From assembly GCA_013350335.1 (NCBI GenBank), contig CM023540.1, positions 28,933,175-28,997,174 of the forward strand: a stretch of 64,000 nucleotides of DNA, in the 5' to 3' direction. This document shows, one piece after another, positions 40,382-51,234 of the stretch (position 1 is its first letter; the number at the start of each line of letters is the position of its first letter). The notes under the pieces were generated by a model. It did not search any database, was not told the DNA's origin, and saw nothing but the letters and a program-made list of their open reading frames with translations. The stretch comes from Chimonanthus salicifolius (lineage: Eukaryota; Streptophyta; Magnoliopsida; Laurales; Calycanthaceae). Position numbers and translations under genes: made by a program.

Positions 40382-43300
40382 CCTCTCTCTCTCCCTCTCC
40401 CTCTCTTTCTCTCTCTCTGAAAGGTACTATCTCATTATTTTCACTGCAGATGGATGTTGTTTTTCTCTTTAATTCGTCATTTATGCTTCAGGTCAAGGGT
40501 CATCTCTAATTATATGTGTGGGAATATTAACTGGCTATACGGATACATTATACAAGATGTTATCTCAGCTTTCTGGTAAGTGGCTGTACAAATTGAGAAA
40601 ATTTAGGCAATTGACTATTGCTTATTGGTTCTTTCTTCTTTTGTTCATTGATCCAATCATGGAGTTCAGGAAAGGGTATATGAGAAGATCTTGTTGTTTA
40701 TTTTACACATCTTGCATTTGTTGGAATAGTTAGTAGCCTGGTATGCTGGAATAACTTGATAGTCTGATCCATTGTCATGTTTTGCATTTCAACTGCTGTG
40801 GTTTCCTGTCCCTTTTCTCTTCAATAAAAATCTTATATCATGAAACTGGACAGCAATTAGTTCTGGTTGAGGGCCTTCAAAAAAATTATAATGATTGTAA
40901 TTTTAGGGCAGACATTGTCACCCGTTTTCTTTTTCTTCTAAAAGCATACCATGTGTTTTGAAGTATCACCTTCGAAAAACATCTCATATGTTTTATGACA
41001 CAATTCAATAAAGTGCTCCCCTTCTCCCCCAAAAGGCAACATGGCTCAAACTCACTATATTTATTACTATGATGGTGAGCACTATCCAATTGTCACTCAA
41101 ATACTCCCTTCTGCAACCATAAAGTGTATGGGTTCAACTGTTTTGAGTCATATTACCAACTACACAAAGATATTCGGTATCCAGTCATTTATGCTGGCAG
41201 CCTCTGCATGGCATTTGTGAACCTTTAATTGCTGGTCTCTTCCCTAACCTATATACTTTCTATTTCAAATGAAACATGACTTACACAAGCAGCATTATCT
41301 ACTGTTCTACTTATGTCTAGGCTTATGTGTTCGTGATCATGATAATTTTCCTAGTATGACATTGCCATTAGTCATTATTGTGTTTGTGCTTCATTGAGCT
41401 AGGGTCTATTTTCACTAGTTCATGGTGTATTGTCTGTATTTTTTTTTTTTTTAAATCTATATGTTTCTGTTTGATGTATAAGGACAAGGCCAATTTGTAG
41501 TGCGAGTAATGTAATTTTCTTTTAGATTGATTGAGTTATTTTGGCTTCACTTCTTCCCGTACTATTTGGAAGTGTTAGATGGACGAATAATTGATGTGTA
41601 ATTATCAATTTAACTGTATTGCAGGAAATGCTTTGACATGGTGGCCACATATCCTTTCAGTATTAGGCATTTTCACTGCAGTCACTATGTGGGCTGTGCT
41701 TGTTACTGAGGGCTGCAGGAAGATCAAGTTGCAGTATTATGCTTTTAAGCTTGCATCTGCTGCAAGGTTAGATTTTCACTTGAGGTGTCTTAAGTTGGAG
41801 TCGTGTTCATTGTCATCACATTTTTCCTTTTATTCTATGAGCAAATATGTTAGCTTCCTCTTGGAAAAAGGTCAGACTAACATTGGCAATTTTGCCAAAC
41901 TCAAAATGACTTGTATTCTGCATAGCTCATGGACCCCCTTTTTTAGCAAATGGTAACTTCAATCAAAGAAGAGAATTGATTTGTGCACCAGTACTTTTTC
42001 TTAAAAGGGGAACCAGATGATGTAATTTTAGGAACTTTCCCATTTCGTATCTAATTTTGTCCTTGATGGATTAGAAGGTGAAAGAGCAAAATGGGAAAAG
42101 TCTCTAAAATTACATCAGTTGGTGCCGCATTTAGGAGAATGTACTGCTGCACAAATCAATTCCCATTAAAGAAGGGCACCAAGAGGGAGGATACAAAGGA
42201 CATAGAAAATAACACAGTAGCACCTAATTTTTTTGCATAATTGCCATGAGATGACATGATCCAGGCCCTAGGGGGTTGATCAAGCATGTTCCAACGTATC
42301 AAATGTCATCCATGAAAGATTGGGTTGATCTGGACCTTCTATGAATTGGCCCAATCAAAGGTGGGCCACACATAGCAAACAGTTGAATGATGCATTAAGG
42401 TGTTACTAATGACATTTATTTCCTGGTTGATTTGGTAATATAATTGTTTTTTTTTTTCTACAGGGATGAATCCCCAATTACTGAAGTGGAGCCTTATATC
42501 CCTTTCAACATTAATCCAGCAGGAATGCAACCTGTTCTCACCACAACATATCTCTTGGCTTTTCCTGGCATTCTTGCAAGGTTATTTTCTACTGAAGATT
42601 TCAATTTGCTAACAGTAGTCGTGTCTTTATATACTTACATTTTTGCTTATGCATGTTCAACCATCCATCACCCCATGGCACTAAATTTTCTAAAAAGTTT
42701 CCGTGTTGTTCTAGTGTTGAATCATAGCATACTGAAGTTGCAGAATATTTATGTTTTTGTCAATCTCATGACAAGTACCTGGTACATGATACAAGGCCCA
42801 CACTAGGTAATGAGACAGGCTTACTTTTCAGGTGCCATCCAATTAGACCAAAATTTTTTCATGGGTTTCATGACTTGAAGCAGAAATAAGGCCACCACTG
42901 TTGCAACAAATATCTTATGCCCCCTCTCCCTAGTGATGGGAGATTCAATGATGTGGAGTTGGGATCAGTGCTATTGGGTGACAACTTTTTGTCATCCTCT
43001 AGTGTGAGACTCAATGAGTATCAAGGAAAATCTCGTTGAGCCATGTTAATGAAACAGTTGCAAATACTTGTTCTCTCTCAGGCAGTAAAGGTTGGTGGGT
43101 CCAATCGCGATATCGACCTTGGCGTGCCCATTGGCCAAATGCAGTTGAACCTTTGACTGAAGGAGATGATAGCCCAAGCAACGTAGGACATGCAAAGCCA
43201 TTTTATGTTCAAGGTCAATAACAGCCTAAACTTAGGTTTTTATTCTCCATCTAATTCGAAATTATTTGATAAAGGATTCTCAAATTCAGATTTTTGCGAG

Positions 43301-46300
43301 GTTTTGATATCTGTTCTTCAGGAGAGGAGGCTAATGCAAAGGATTTTGACAAACAAACTCGATCGATGCATAGGTGGATCAGAAGGGGTACCCCTGAACA
43401 AGGACAAATTGTATTGGGGGCTTGGGGCATTCTAGTAGAATAGGAATAGGGTCGGGGGTATTTCTTTTTCCGGGTTGGGCTGGAATTCTTCAGAATCACT
43501 TGAGGGCATCAAGTTGATTTCAGGTTGTTTTGGTATACTTAGGCTAATGGGTTGGCCATACGGTATATGAGTTTTAACTTAGCATTTTCTATTTATTTTT
43601 TCATTTCATTTTTAAAAAAATTCTCTCCAAAAAAGTTTCCATGTTGTACTAGTGTATTAGTGTTGTATCACAGCATGCATAAATTGTACAATCTTAATGT
43701 ATTTCTAGTTGTCTGGTCCATTGTTCATATGTTGTGCTTTTAGTCTTTTACAAACTAAGTCTATTAGGAAGCTTTTATGAATGGAAGTTTATAGAGAATG
43801 GATGCCTGTGAAATGCTTTATCCCTTTTCTCAGTAGTGGACATGAATGAGATCTGTATAGCTCATCCAATGGCCCATACTGTGGATATAGCACAGCTGAA
43901 AATCACATTAATGAACATATCCTTCAGGTCATAGATTGAACTGTAAATGGATGAGTAGTAATTTACAGTTGGTGGGCAACAGTAGGCAAAAGTCTGATTT
44001 TGCAAGTTGGATCTGATTTCCTTTCTAGACTACGGCTCAAAATCAGTTGAATGGTGGATTATCTTTTAAGAAGAATGGGTTTTGGAGAGCAATGGAGGAA
44101 GTGGATGAAGGCTTGTATTAGAGGCACCTTGTACTCTGTTTTAGTTAATGGTCACCTATACCACCGATAATGGCTAATTGGGCATTATGCTGAGGGCATC
44201 CCTTGTCTCCTTTTATTTTTACAATGGTGGCAGGGGATTTCAATAGTTTGACTGAGAAATCTAGAGAAAGTGGGCTAGTTAGGGGGTTTTAGGTAGTAAG
44301 GGGTGATCCTGCCATCTATCGTTTACAATTCGCAGACGGTATGTTACTATTCTTTTGAGTTTCTGTGAAGCTTTGAAGGAAGAGCTAACTGAGGCGAAGG
44401 TTATATTTAGGTATTTTGAATTAGTATTGGGGCTAACAATCAATTTGGAAAGAGTGTTGCGGTGGGGGGGAGGAATAAGGATTGAGGAGTTAAAAGTAGA
44501 GTAGCAAGGGAAATTGGTTATAATGTGGGGACATTAAGTTCAAGCATGTGAAGAGAACTACTAATGGGGTGGCAATTTTTTTGGCTAAAGCAGGTGCTAA
44601 GAGATCATATCCTTTTATTGGCTTTTTATAGTCTTGTTGGGATGAGTTCTCTTAAGAATTTTTGTCTTTTTTCTATTGTATCTTCATATTTTCTGCTAGG
44701 GTCCTCTTGGACTAGTTTTGTTGTTGAAATCTTACTTTGCATTAATGAAATTTCTTAATTACTGTTTCAAAAAAAGAGCTCTTATATACTCCATCTGTCC
44801 TAAATTAATTGTCCTATATGGATTTTAGAATTGTCCCAAAATAGTTGTCTTATTTGTATTGGAGTAGTATAAAGTGTGTTGAAAATGGAAGAGATCACAT
44901 AGAGTGCTAGTCCTTATATAAAGAGTTCCTTAAAAACACAAATATTTCAAATGAGACAACTAAAATGGGACGGAGGGAGTATGTTTGTAGGTTTAGATGT
45001 ATATCCATAAAGTGTGCTTCCAAATTCATGTAGTTGTGTAGTTTGGTTTTATTACCCATGGTTTTTTGAGTTTATTTCTGATAATAGTGTTTCTGTTTGG
45101 GACTGATGCACATGCCCAAGATGTATGCTTGTTTATTGCACACAATTTGCTTCTAATCTTGGATTGTATCTACAATTTCAACTTCTAACGTGAGGCGTTT
45201 ATTTGCAGTCTTTTTGGTTCTCCATTTTGGGAGCATGTCAAGGAGATTCTAAATCCAGAGAGTTCCATTGGTGCAAAACCATGGGTTTTTTATACAATTT
45301 ATGCATTTTTTGTCTTTGTTTTCAACATATTTGACATTGTAAGTATCTTCTGAACCCAGAAATAAGTTCTTTTTTTTAAGGTGAATCTATATTATCAATG
45401 TTTGAATTTGTGCTATTTGTTGCATTATTGTTCAATTCATGCAAGGTGTTCTTTTTGTAGCTGCTGTCTTATTTTTCTAATGATTGTAAGAGTGACCATT
45501 TTTGGTTCTTTTCTCTCACCTGTTCTTCATGGACTCTTCTAATGTTTTTAACATTGTTTTAAAAAATGACTAAAATATGACAACACCTGTTCTCCTCTTA
45601 AAACCTAACTAAAATATCAATATGTTTGTTACTGAATTGTTTAGAGTAAAACTAGTGTTAATTTCTATTACTATTATTTTTTCACCTTATTTTCATCTAA
45701 AAATAAATGCAGAATTAATTTATTTAAATATGCTGTTGTGCCCTAGTGTCCTATTTTCTCTGGTTGCTGAGCCCGACACCTTGCAGTTGTGTCGGACTCT
45801 GACACTTTCACCCATACCCATGCAACTTACGGTATTAAGTATATAGAATTTCCTTACATTTATCACATATATATGCCCCTAAAAATTGTCTGCAGATATC
45901 GTTATTTTTTACTGATGATGCTTTCTGCAGGCCAACCTCCCAAAGGAAATAGCAGATTACATGACAAAAATGGGTGCTAGAATACCAAATATAAAGCCCG
46001 GAAGGGCCACAATTGAGTATCTGACAAAGATCCAGGCTTCTACACGTTTTTGGGGTACCTTCCATTTACCATTTTGCAAAAAATAATGTGCTAATGTTTA
46101 CATTCTCCTTATATAGTAATTTCTGTGTAGCATTGGTTTGAAACATTAATATCATTATGCCTTGTTTGTGGAAATAATGCAGGTGGACTATTATTAAGCA
46201 TTTTGGCCACTGCATCAACCTTGCTTGATCATTATTTACGACGGATTAATGAAGGATTTGCAATAGGATTTACATCAGTCTTAATCATTGTAAGTGCCAT

Positions 46301-48813
46301 CAAACTCCAAGTTTAGTTATTATCATTATTATTTTTGGTTAACAACTTCAGTTGTTATGATTGTGTAATAAACAATCAAATTGATTCACAACCTATATTA
46401 TTCAGTTTAAAAAATATTAACTATTCCAACATTTCTTTAAGGAATGTATTGGGCATTCAATGACACAATGAGACAGTTATTCCTCATCTTGCATTTCAGT
46501 CCTGTCATTGCGGTTCTATCCCTTTCTTTATCTTGTTTCATGCACATGGAATCTGTTGGTTGATAGTAATTTGTGTTAGCAACGGTGCAATTGTCAATTT
46601 CACTTTCATAGCTATTTCCATTTACCTTTGAACTGAATTTTATTTTTTGTGTTTGGCTATTTCAATATTTCATTTAGGGAAGATTATGGTGAAAAATTGT
46701 AAAAATAAAAATAAAAATAAAAATAAAACAGAAGAATTAGTAGGAACATCAACAAATACATGCTTCATTTAACTGATAGAATGGCCTGGAAAATGGTTAT
46801 ATTCGCAGTATCGTGGGCAATTTGGAAAGAGCTCAATGAGAGGATTTTTGAGGGAAAGAGATGGGCACCTAGAGATGTGTTTGAGAGGGCAAAATGACAG
46901 GTGATAGGTTGGTTGTCTGTGTGTAAGGAGTTTAGGGATCTAGCACCGGAGGATTTCTATTTGTTTTGGGAAGGTTGCATGAAAGGGGTCGGTAGTTAGA
47001 AAGCGTTCGGTCGAGTGGGTAGCTGTAATACCCCACCACAGAGGAGGTCTATAGTGTGGAGCGTGCCTATAGAGGAAAAAAAGTCCCACATTGCTAGTTG
47101 CATTGGAAATTCTGTGGTATATAAGTAGTAGCCTTCTTCTAGCATGAGGCCTTTTGGGAGCAACAGAGGGTTTGTTCGCCAATTGAAAGCTACGTGGGCC
47201 TTGTGTGAGGCCCAAAGTGGACAATATCATGCTAGAGGGACGGGTCGTTATAAATGGTATCAGAGCATGGTTTAACTCTCTGCCGAGGGGGTGGGTTTGG
47301 TTGTTGTGTGTGCAGAACCGAGACTGCTCTGGCTTTAAGGGGGGTAGATTGTAATACCCTGCCCTAGAGGGGGTCTATAGTGTGGAGCGTTCGTATAGAA
47401 AAAAAAAGTCCCACATTACTAGTTGCGTTGAAAATTCCCTGGTATATAAGTGGTAGCCTTCCTTCTTATAGCATGAGGCCTTATGGGAGCAACAGTGGGT
47501 TGGCTCGTCAATTGAAAGTCGTGCAGGCCGTGTGTGAGGTCCAAAGCGGACAATAACATGCTAGCGGGACGGGCCGTTACAATAGCGCCTCCCCTAGGAT
47601 CATGTAAATTCAATGTTGATGGAGCAGCTAGGGGTAAACCCGGGCCAGCAGAAATAGGTGGTGTGTTATATGACAATAGGAGTAGAATGTTGGTAGTTTT
47701 TCCGAATCAGTAGGGATAATGGAGTCAAACGAGGCTGAACTGAGAGCAATCAGGAGAGTACTTCTGGTTTGGTCTAGGTTTAGGAGCGGTATTCTTATTA
47801 TTGAAGGTGATTCAACTAATGCCATCTTCTGTGCTAGTAATATGAAATCCCCCACGTGGAGGTTGGTTTGTATTGCTAGGGACATTTGGAGGCTCTGTAC
47901 GCTGGGTGGCATAGCTTTCACTCATACACCTCGATCAGCAAACTGTGTAGCAGACTTCTTAGCGAAAGTTGGTGTTCATAAACAAAGAACAGCTTTGGAA
48001 TTTTTTTTCATCTCACCAGCCTTGGGAGTTTGGGGAGTAGGGTCTTCTTTTGGATCTCGTGTCGGGTGGATTCTTTTGATGTATCTTTTCTTTTATTTCA
48101 TGTTTTTTACTGTTTATTTTCTTTCTTCTTGGTTCTTGGTATATCTCTCCTATACTTGGATCATTCTCTTATACTCCCTTCTCGTTTTAATGGAATTAAG
48201 TCGTTAATGTTTCAAAAAAAAATTTAACCGATAGAATGTTACTATTTCTTTATGTTAAATAAAATGATTTCCTGTTGTGCTTCTGTATCATGTGCCAAGT
48301 GGCAACTCTCTAAAATGACTGTATCAAATAAAATTAGTGATTTCAGAAGTATTAGGGATTTAATATGGTCTTTTAGTGGGAGGATTATTACTGAGGGGGA
48401 GATTTATGGAACAAGGTCAATGGTGACATAGCAGCGCATAAAGCTGCAGATATTAGTGTCTGTCATGAATGAAATAGAGGGACATTGATAATTACAGACT
48501 GGCAGCTAATTTTGCTATGAAAGGGGTATATATATTAGAGATTTATGTGGGCCTATCATTACTTAGTCGTTTATTGTTCTTGGTTTCATTGGGTTAAGCT
48601 CAACGTATTCTCTGTTTTAGTGATGTATGATCTTTCTATTCCAAATGTTTTTCTTTGCTTGGTTTGTTGATCTAGGAACAACCAACTCACTCAACCATAA
48701 TTTTTGTATGTTTTTCTGATCAGGTGGGTTCAATTATAGAACTAAGAAGATCCTATCAGGCATATAATGTAATGCCAACCTTGAGCAAGGTTCTAAAGCG
48801 ATATGGCGTCTAG
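28467..48813 (+). CDS. SCY2: Plastid SecY homologue 2 (13 exons, one frame-breaking insertion)
   Basis: Channel subunit of the second plastid Sec system, which in Arabidopsis works with SECA2 and is placed at the inner envelope. Exons: 28467-28554, 29690-30211, 31744-31832, 34571-34650, 34777-34866, 37893-37985, 40492-40575, 41625-41766, 42464-42580, 45209-45338, 45931-46054, 46183-46289, 48724-48813 (TAG 48811-48813). Matches to SCY2 start near residue 160: the first membrane span at about 165-181 ([18 protein letters not shown]), then [58 protein letters not shown] and [13 protein letters not shown] at the end. The first roughly 100 residues are Ser/Arg-rich and fit a transit peptide. Exon 1 has a weak donor (GAG|GTCTCC) and is supported only by phase. 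The intended length is 584 residues, close to the family's. Exon 6 has one extra C at about 37907, so translation as written stops at TGA 37960-37962 after 312 residues. Other exons are clean. Confidence 0.93.
28555..29689. other. SCY2 intron 1: no identified element
   Basis: Contains a C/T-rich run near 28568-28600, T runs, and a 73-codon minus-strand open frame (29055-29276) rich in Arg/Glu (contains [15 protein letters not shown] and [17 protein letters not shown]). I do not recognise it. It is not supported as a gene. Confidence 0.35.
30915..31042. repeat. Imperfect ~45 bp minisatellite, SCY2 intron 2
   Basis: Two good copies and one diverged copy of a unit around catgcatgcttggaaaggag followed by attcttccaa. 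The clean copies start near 30968 and 31013. No repeat function is evident. Confidence 0.75.
32277..32620. mobile_element. Candidate MITE with 15 bp inverted ends, SCY2 intron 3
   Basis: The left end ccacacgacatcgcg and the right end cacaatgtcgtgtgg are inverted repeats with two mismatches, bounding about 340 bp of non-coding sequence. No clear target duplication was identified, so the superfamily is not assigned. Confidence 0.5.
32700..33575 (+). mobile_element. LINE fragment (endonuclease to start of reverse transcriptase), SCY2 intron 3
   Basis: Frames at 32704-32910 and 32886-33191 carry the second half of an L1-type endonuclease ([26 protein letters not shown]). They continue as [33 protein letters not shown] before decaying near 33570. 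The usual GGDFN is GGHFN, so the catalytic Asp is lost. Same sense as SCY2. Confidence 0.85.
35510..36813. mobile_element. Non-autonomous hAT-type element, SCY2 intron 5
   Basis: About 1.3 kb. The left end tagggatggcaac and the reverse complement of the right end (tagggatgacaat) form the inverted termini. The flanks are a perfect 8 bp target duplication, cttataag (35502-35509 and 36814-36821), the hallmark length of hAT elements. Both subterminal parts repeat gggctt/gcctgagcctg motifs. The middle is purine-rich and carries a LINE piece. No transposase is present. Confidence 0.88.
36120..36650 (+). mobile_element. LINE RNase H fragment nested in the hAT element
   Basis: Reads [51 protein letters not shown], then shifts frame to [20 protein letters not shown]. 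The 3' UTR ends aataaagttatctttc with A runs at 36628-36650. It matches the LINE family at 16055-17580. The nesting means the LINE arrived after the hAT, or was carried along with it. Confidence 0.8.
37324..37617 (+). other. Unidentified 97-codon open frame in SCY2 intron 5
   Basis: Begins [15 protein letters not shown], contains [20 protein letters not shown] and ends [10 protein letters not shown]. The composition looks protein-like, but I recognise no family, and it sits inside the SCY2 intron just upstream of exon 6. It could be a captured exon of another gene or chance. Confidence 0.25.
37986..40491. other. SCY2 intron 6: mostly unassigned, with a CT microsatellite
   Basis: Contains a long CT/CCCT tract at 40347-40418 close to the exon 7 acceptor. 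A 38572-38890 stretch has inverted end motifs (agtttggatgg and ccatt/catccaaaa) that might be an old MITE. No coding element was recognised. Confidence 0.45.
41973..42162. mobile_element. 190 bp inverted-repeat MITE, SCY2 intron 8
   Basis: Terminal inverted repeat gaattgatttgtgcaccagt at left against gaattgatttgtgcagcag as reverse complement of the right end. Inner arms (gatgtaattttaggaacttt) also pair. A matching single end occurs at 20048, so it is a family. No clear target duplication. Confidence 0.78.
43990..44776 (+). mobile_element. Degenerate LINE (reverse transcriptase and RNase H tail), SCY2 intron 9
   Basis: Pieces read [20 protein letters not shown] and [11 protein letters not shown]. 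The last is the YxDD box region, here decayed to FADG. A jump to [22 protein letters not shown] follows, then a 3' UTR ending in tttcaaaaaaa (44766-44775). Internal deletion and many stops. Confidence 0.8.
44789..44979. mobile_element. Stowaway-type MITE, SCY2 intron 9
   Basis: 191 bp flanked by TA on both sides (44787-44788, 44980-44981). Left end ctccatctgtcctaaattaa and right end taaaatgggacggagggag are the well known Stowaway termini as inverted repeats. Directly abuts the LINE tail at 44776. Confidence 0.93.
46705..46728. repeat. (AAAAT)n pentanucleotide repeat
   Basis: Four to five copies of aaaat in SCY2 intron 12, shortly before the LINE at 46784. Confidence 0.85.
46767..48238 (+). 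mobile_element. 5'-truncated LINE with nested TRIM, SCY2 intron 12
   Basis: Body 46784-48221, flanked by the 17 bp target duplication atttaacYgatagaatg (46767-46783, 48222-48238). The 5' part reads [20 protein letters not shown]. After the TRIM insertion the RNase H domain resumes: [60 protein letters not shown]. It ends in a run of A at 48214-48222. It is the same family as the LINE at 6715. Confidence 0.92.
47024..47581 (+). mobile_element. TRIM element (miniature LTR retrotransposon), nested in a LINE
   Basis: LTRs at 47024-47252 and 47350-47581 both start tgtaataccc and end in cggg(t/c)cgtta(t/c)a. Between them, the primer binding site tggtatcagagc (47255-47266) fits initiator methionine tRNA. 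A polypurine tract (aaggggggtaga) sits at about 47337-47348, just before the second LTR. The interior is only about 97 bases and non-coding. Each LTR has a tatataag box. Flanks gtagc/atagc suggest the 5 bp target site. Confidence 0.92.
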
Positions 48814-51234
48814 GATCGACTGGGCAGTGTTACTTGCTTACAAGGTAACTCCATCTGTAACCTTTCCATTCACATCTGGACAATTTGGTTTTGCTGCATT
48901 TAAATTTTCACATGCGTGTAGTCATTGATCAATTTTCTTTTCTAGTTGCTATTGATGAAATATCATCACGGAGCTGATCATCTGGCGATCTGAATATAAT
49001 TCATACTACCACTGGCAAGACTTTCAGCAAAGCAGGCAACTTACATTGTCCATGAAATCCTGCAGATATTTACATGCCTTTGCAGCCAGTTCTTTGCGAG
49101 AACACGTGTAAATTGCCAGCGGCTGGCTTCTCATATAGGTGCCATGGTGCACTGTCGATGTGTTTCGTGCACTCTTTATATGATCCATGTACTTCTTGAG
49201 AATCATTTTTTTTTTTCTTTTTCTTAGACCAATTAGAGTATATGTAATGTACTGCTCAGTAACATGTAGATGCCTATAAATGGATAAAAAATTAAAAAGA
49301 AAATATTGTTTCAAACACTGCTGAGGATTTTCTTTTCACCAATCTTTGCAGGAAGTATTAGGTCATTATACAATGGGATGCACATTTTGTTCAGGCCAAG
49401 CATTCTGTATTTAGTAACCCTAATACTTGGCTTGAGCTGTGGGACCTCTGTGGTTGACAGTGGAGAAAACATCTCTACTTGACAATCTCAATTGTCTTTT
49501 TGTTCTAACCATTAGTTCTAAGCCAGGATCTCAGCATTTTTTTTTTTTTTTAAATTCTCTGAGAATTAACTGTCAGAAAGCAAATAGTTGGAGATAGAAA
49601 ATGGCGACGGTAATGGTGGTGATGAAGATGATAGATTGACAGTTCCCTGGTGCGTGTTAAATTCCCTGACCATTTAAGGTCTTGACTCTTATTTTTTTAA
49701 CATTGTGTTGAATTCCCTGAACATATTGTTTGTGTTTTCAAGCTATTGGTCCTCCTCAGGCCGTGTTGTAGAAGTGTTCATCTAGTGATCTTAACTATTA
49801 GATTGGCTAATACAGAATAAGATATAGAGGAATTTCAATATTTGGCTGCTTGTTTTTATGGTCAGATTGGTGAAAATGAAAAACCAATACCAGATAGATG
49901 GGATTAATTTATGTGGTGATGACTGATGAAGACAGTTGAAGGAAATGGAGTTTGTTCAACTTGATACTAAGAACACAGACATTTGACATAACTACTTTTA
50001 GTTGCTCTCTCTAACAAGCCAAATTGGTGAGAAACATAGAGTATGAAAATTTTCAAATTCGAACTTTGTAGTTCATTCTAACTTTTAATATTTGAGATTT
50101 AATGTGGCTTTTATTAATTCAATCAATATGATTATTTACACTATTTAAACAAAAACTTCAAGTGGTGGGGCCTCACCTCCAAGTACCATGGTTACACCTG
50201 AGGTCACAAGCAAGTTCTTCTTGAGCTTTTGGGACAAATTAGGGAAACAGATAAGAGTAACTTTTAGAATAATTACGCCGCTGAACATAACTAGAGAAAT
50301 TTCCAATCACGAGAACACCTAAAAAATTTAGTATTACCGTCATCATCAACCGTCAGTATCCCATCTAGCTGAGGTCGGCTAAAATTTAGTAGTAGAACTT
50401 TAATTTTACTCAGACGGGATTGATAATTGTTGCACACATTTTGCTTCTTCAAGGAAAATGTCGGCCTGTTTGATCATGCTCTCGACCACAAAATTGGGGC
50501 AACATAAATTTTGAAGGGACTAAGTTAGGAATCAACCCCATATCATTACACCATATTTTCAAATTACAAAAATTTGATATGGTGATGAGATGATTTAACT
50601 TGTGGATGAGCCATCAGTTGCGCTTGACTTGGACGATACGTATCGTATCGGCTGAAATATCTCGACTTTTTAAACCTTAATATATCGGCCGATACGATAT
50701 GTATGATATCGGCCGATATCTGATATATATCACTGATATCGGCCGATATTTCAGGTTTTAATTAAAATAAAATTTAATTTTAGGTGAGAAATTTCTCGGC
50801 CGAGATATTGGCCAATACTGAGATTTGAACCCCTGCATAAAAGGGTGGACAATCTTGGTGAGAACCAAGTGCAACGATTGGTTAAAGCAATGAACCATGC
50901 CAGTCTTCTGCTAAATAGAGAAATTTTGTTGGAGAATGATTCACCATCTTCTGTTCCTGTGAAAATAATCTTAAGAATCACGCAACTTCTGGCAATGGGA
51001 GTATATGCTTTATTTATTACCTTGGTGTTTCCTTCTTTGATACATGAAGCCGAGTCAACGAAATTCTACTGTGAGGTTCACCAAACACATCCTACTCTTC
51101 AGTCTTCACAGAATTAAATAATTCATAGTTTACCTCAACAACTAAAATGCAACATGGCAATATGGTTTATGATCACAGGTATTGGAGCATCCGTGGCTAT
51201 CACTGATTATACCAAATTGTGCGAAAACATGAAC
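48814..51234. other. Convergent spacer between SCY2 and the GPI gene
   Basis: Holds the 3' ends of both genes, T- and A-rich intergenic sequence, and the ATCGGCCGAT palindrome cluster at 50630-50840. No gene was recognised. SCY2 3' UTR extent is unknown. Confidence 0.6.
50630..50840. repeat. Cluster of ATCGGCCGAT palindromes
   Basis: Perfect 10 bp palindromes atcggccgat at 50684-50693, 50708-50717 and 50738-50747, plus ctcggccgag at about 50795 and related cgatacgtatcgtatcgg at about 50632-50650. The surrounding GATA/TATC-rich sequence suggests a decayed inverted-repeat element. The type is unknown. Confidence 0.8.
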
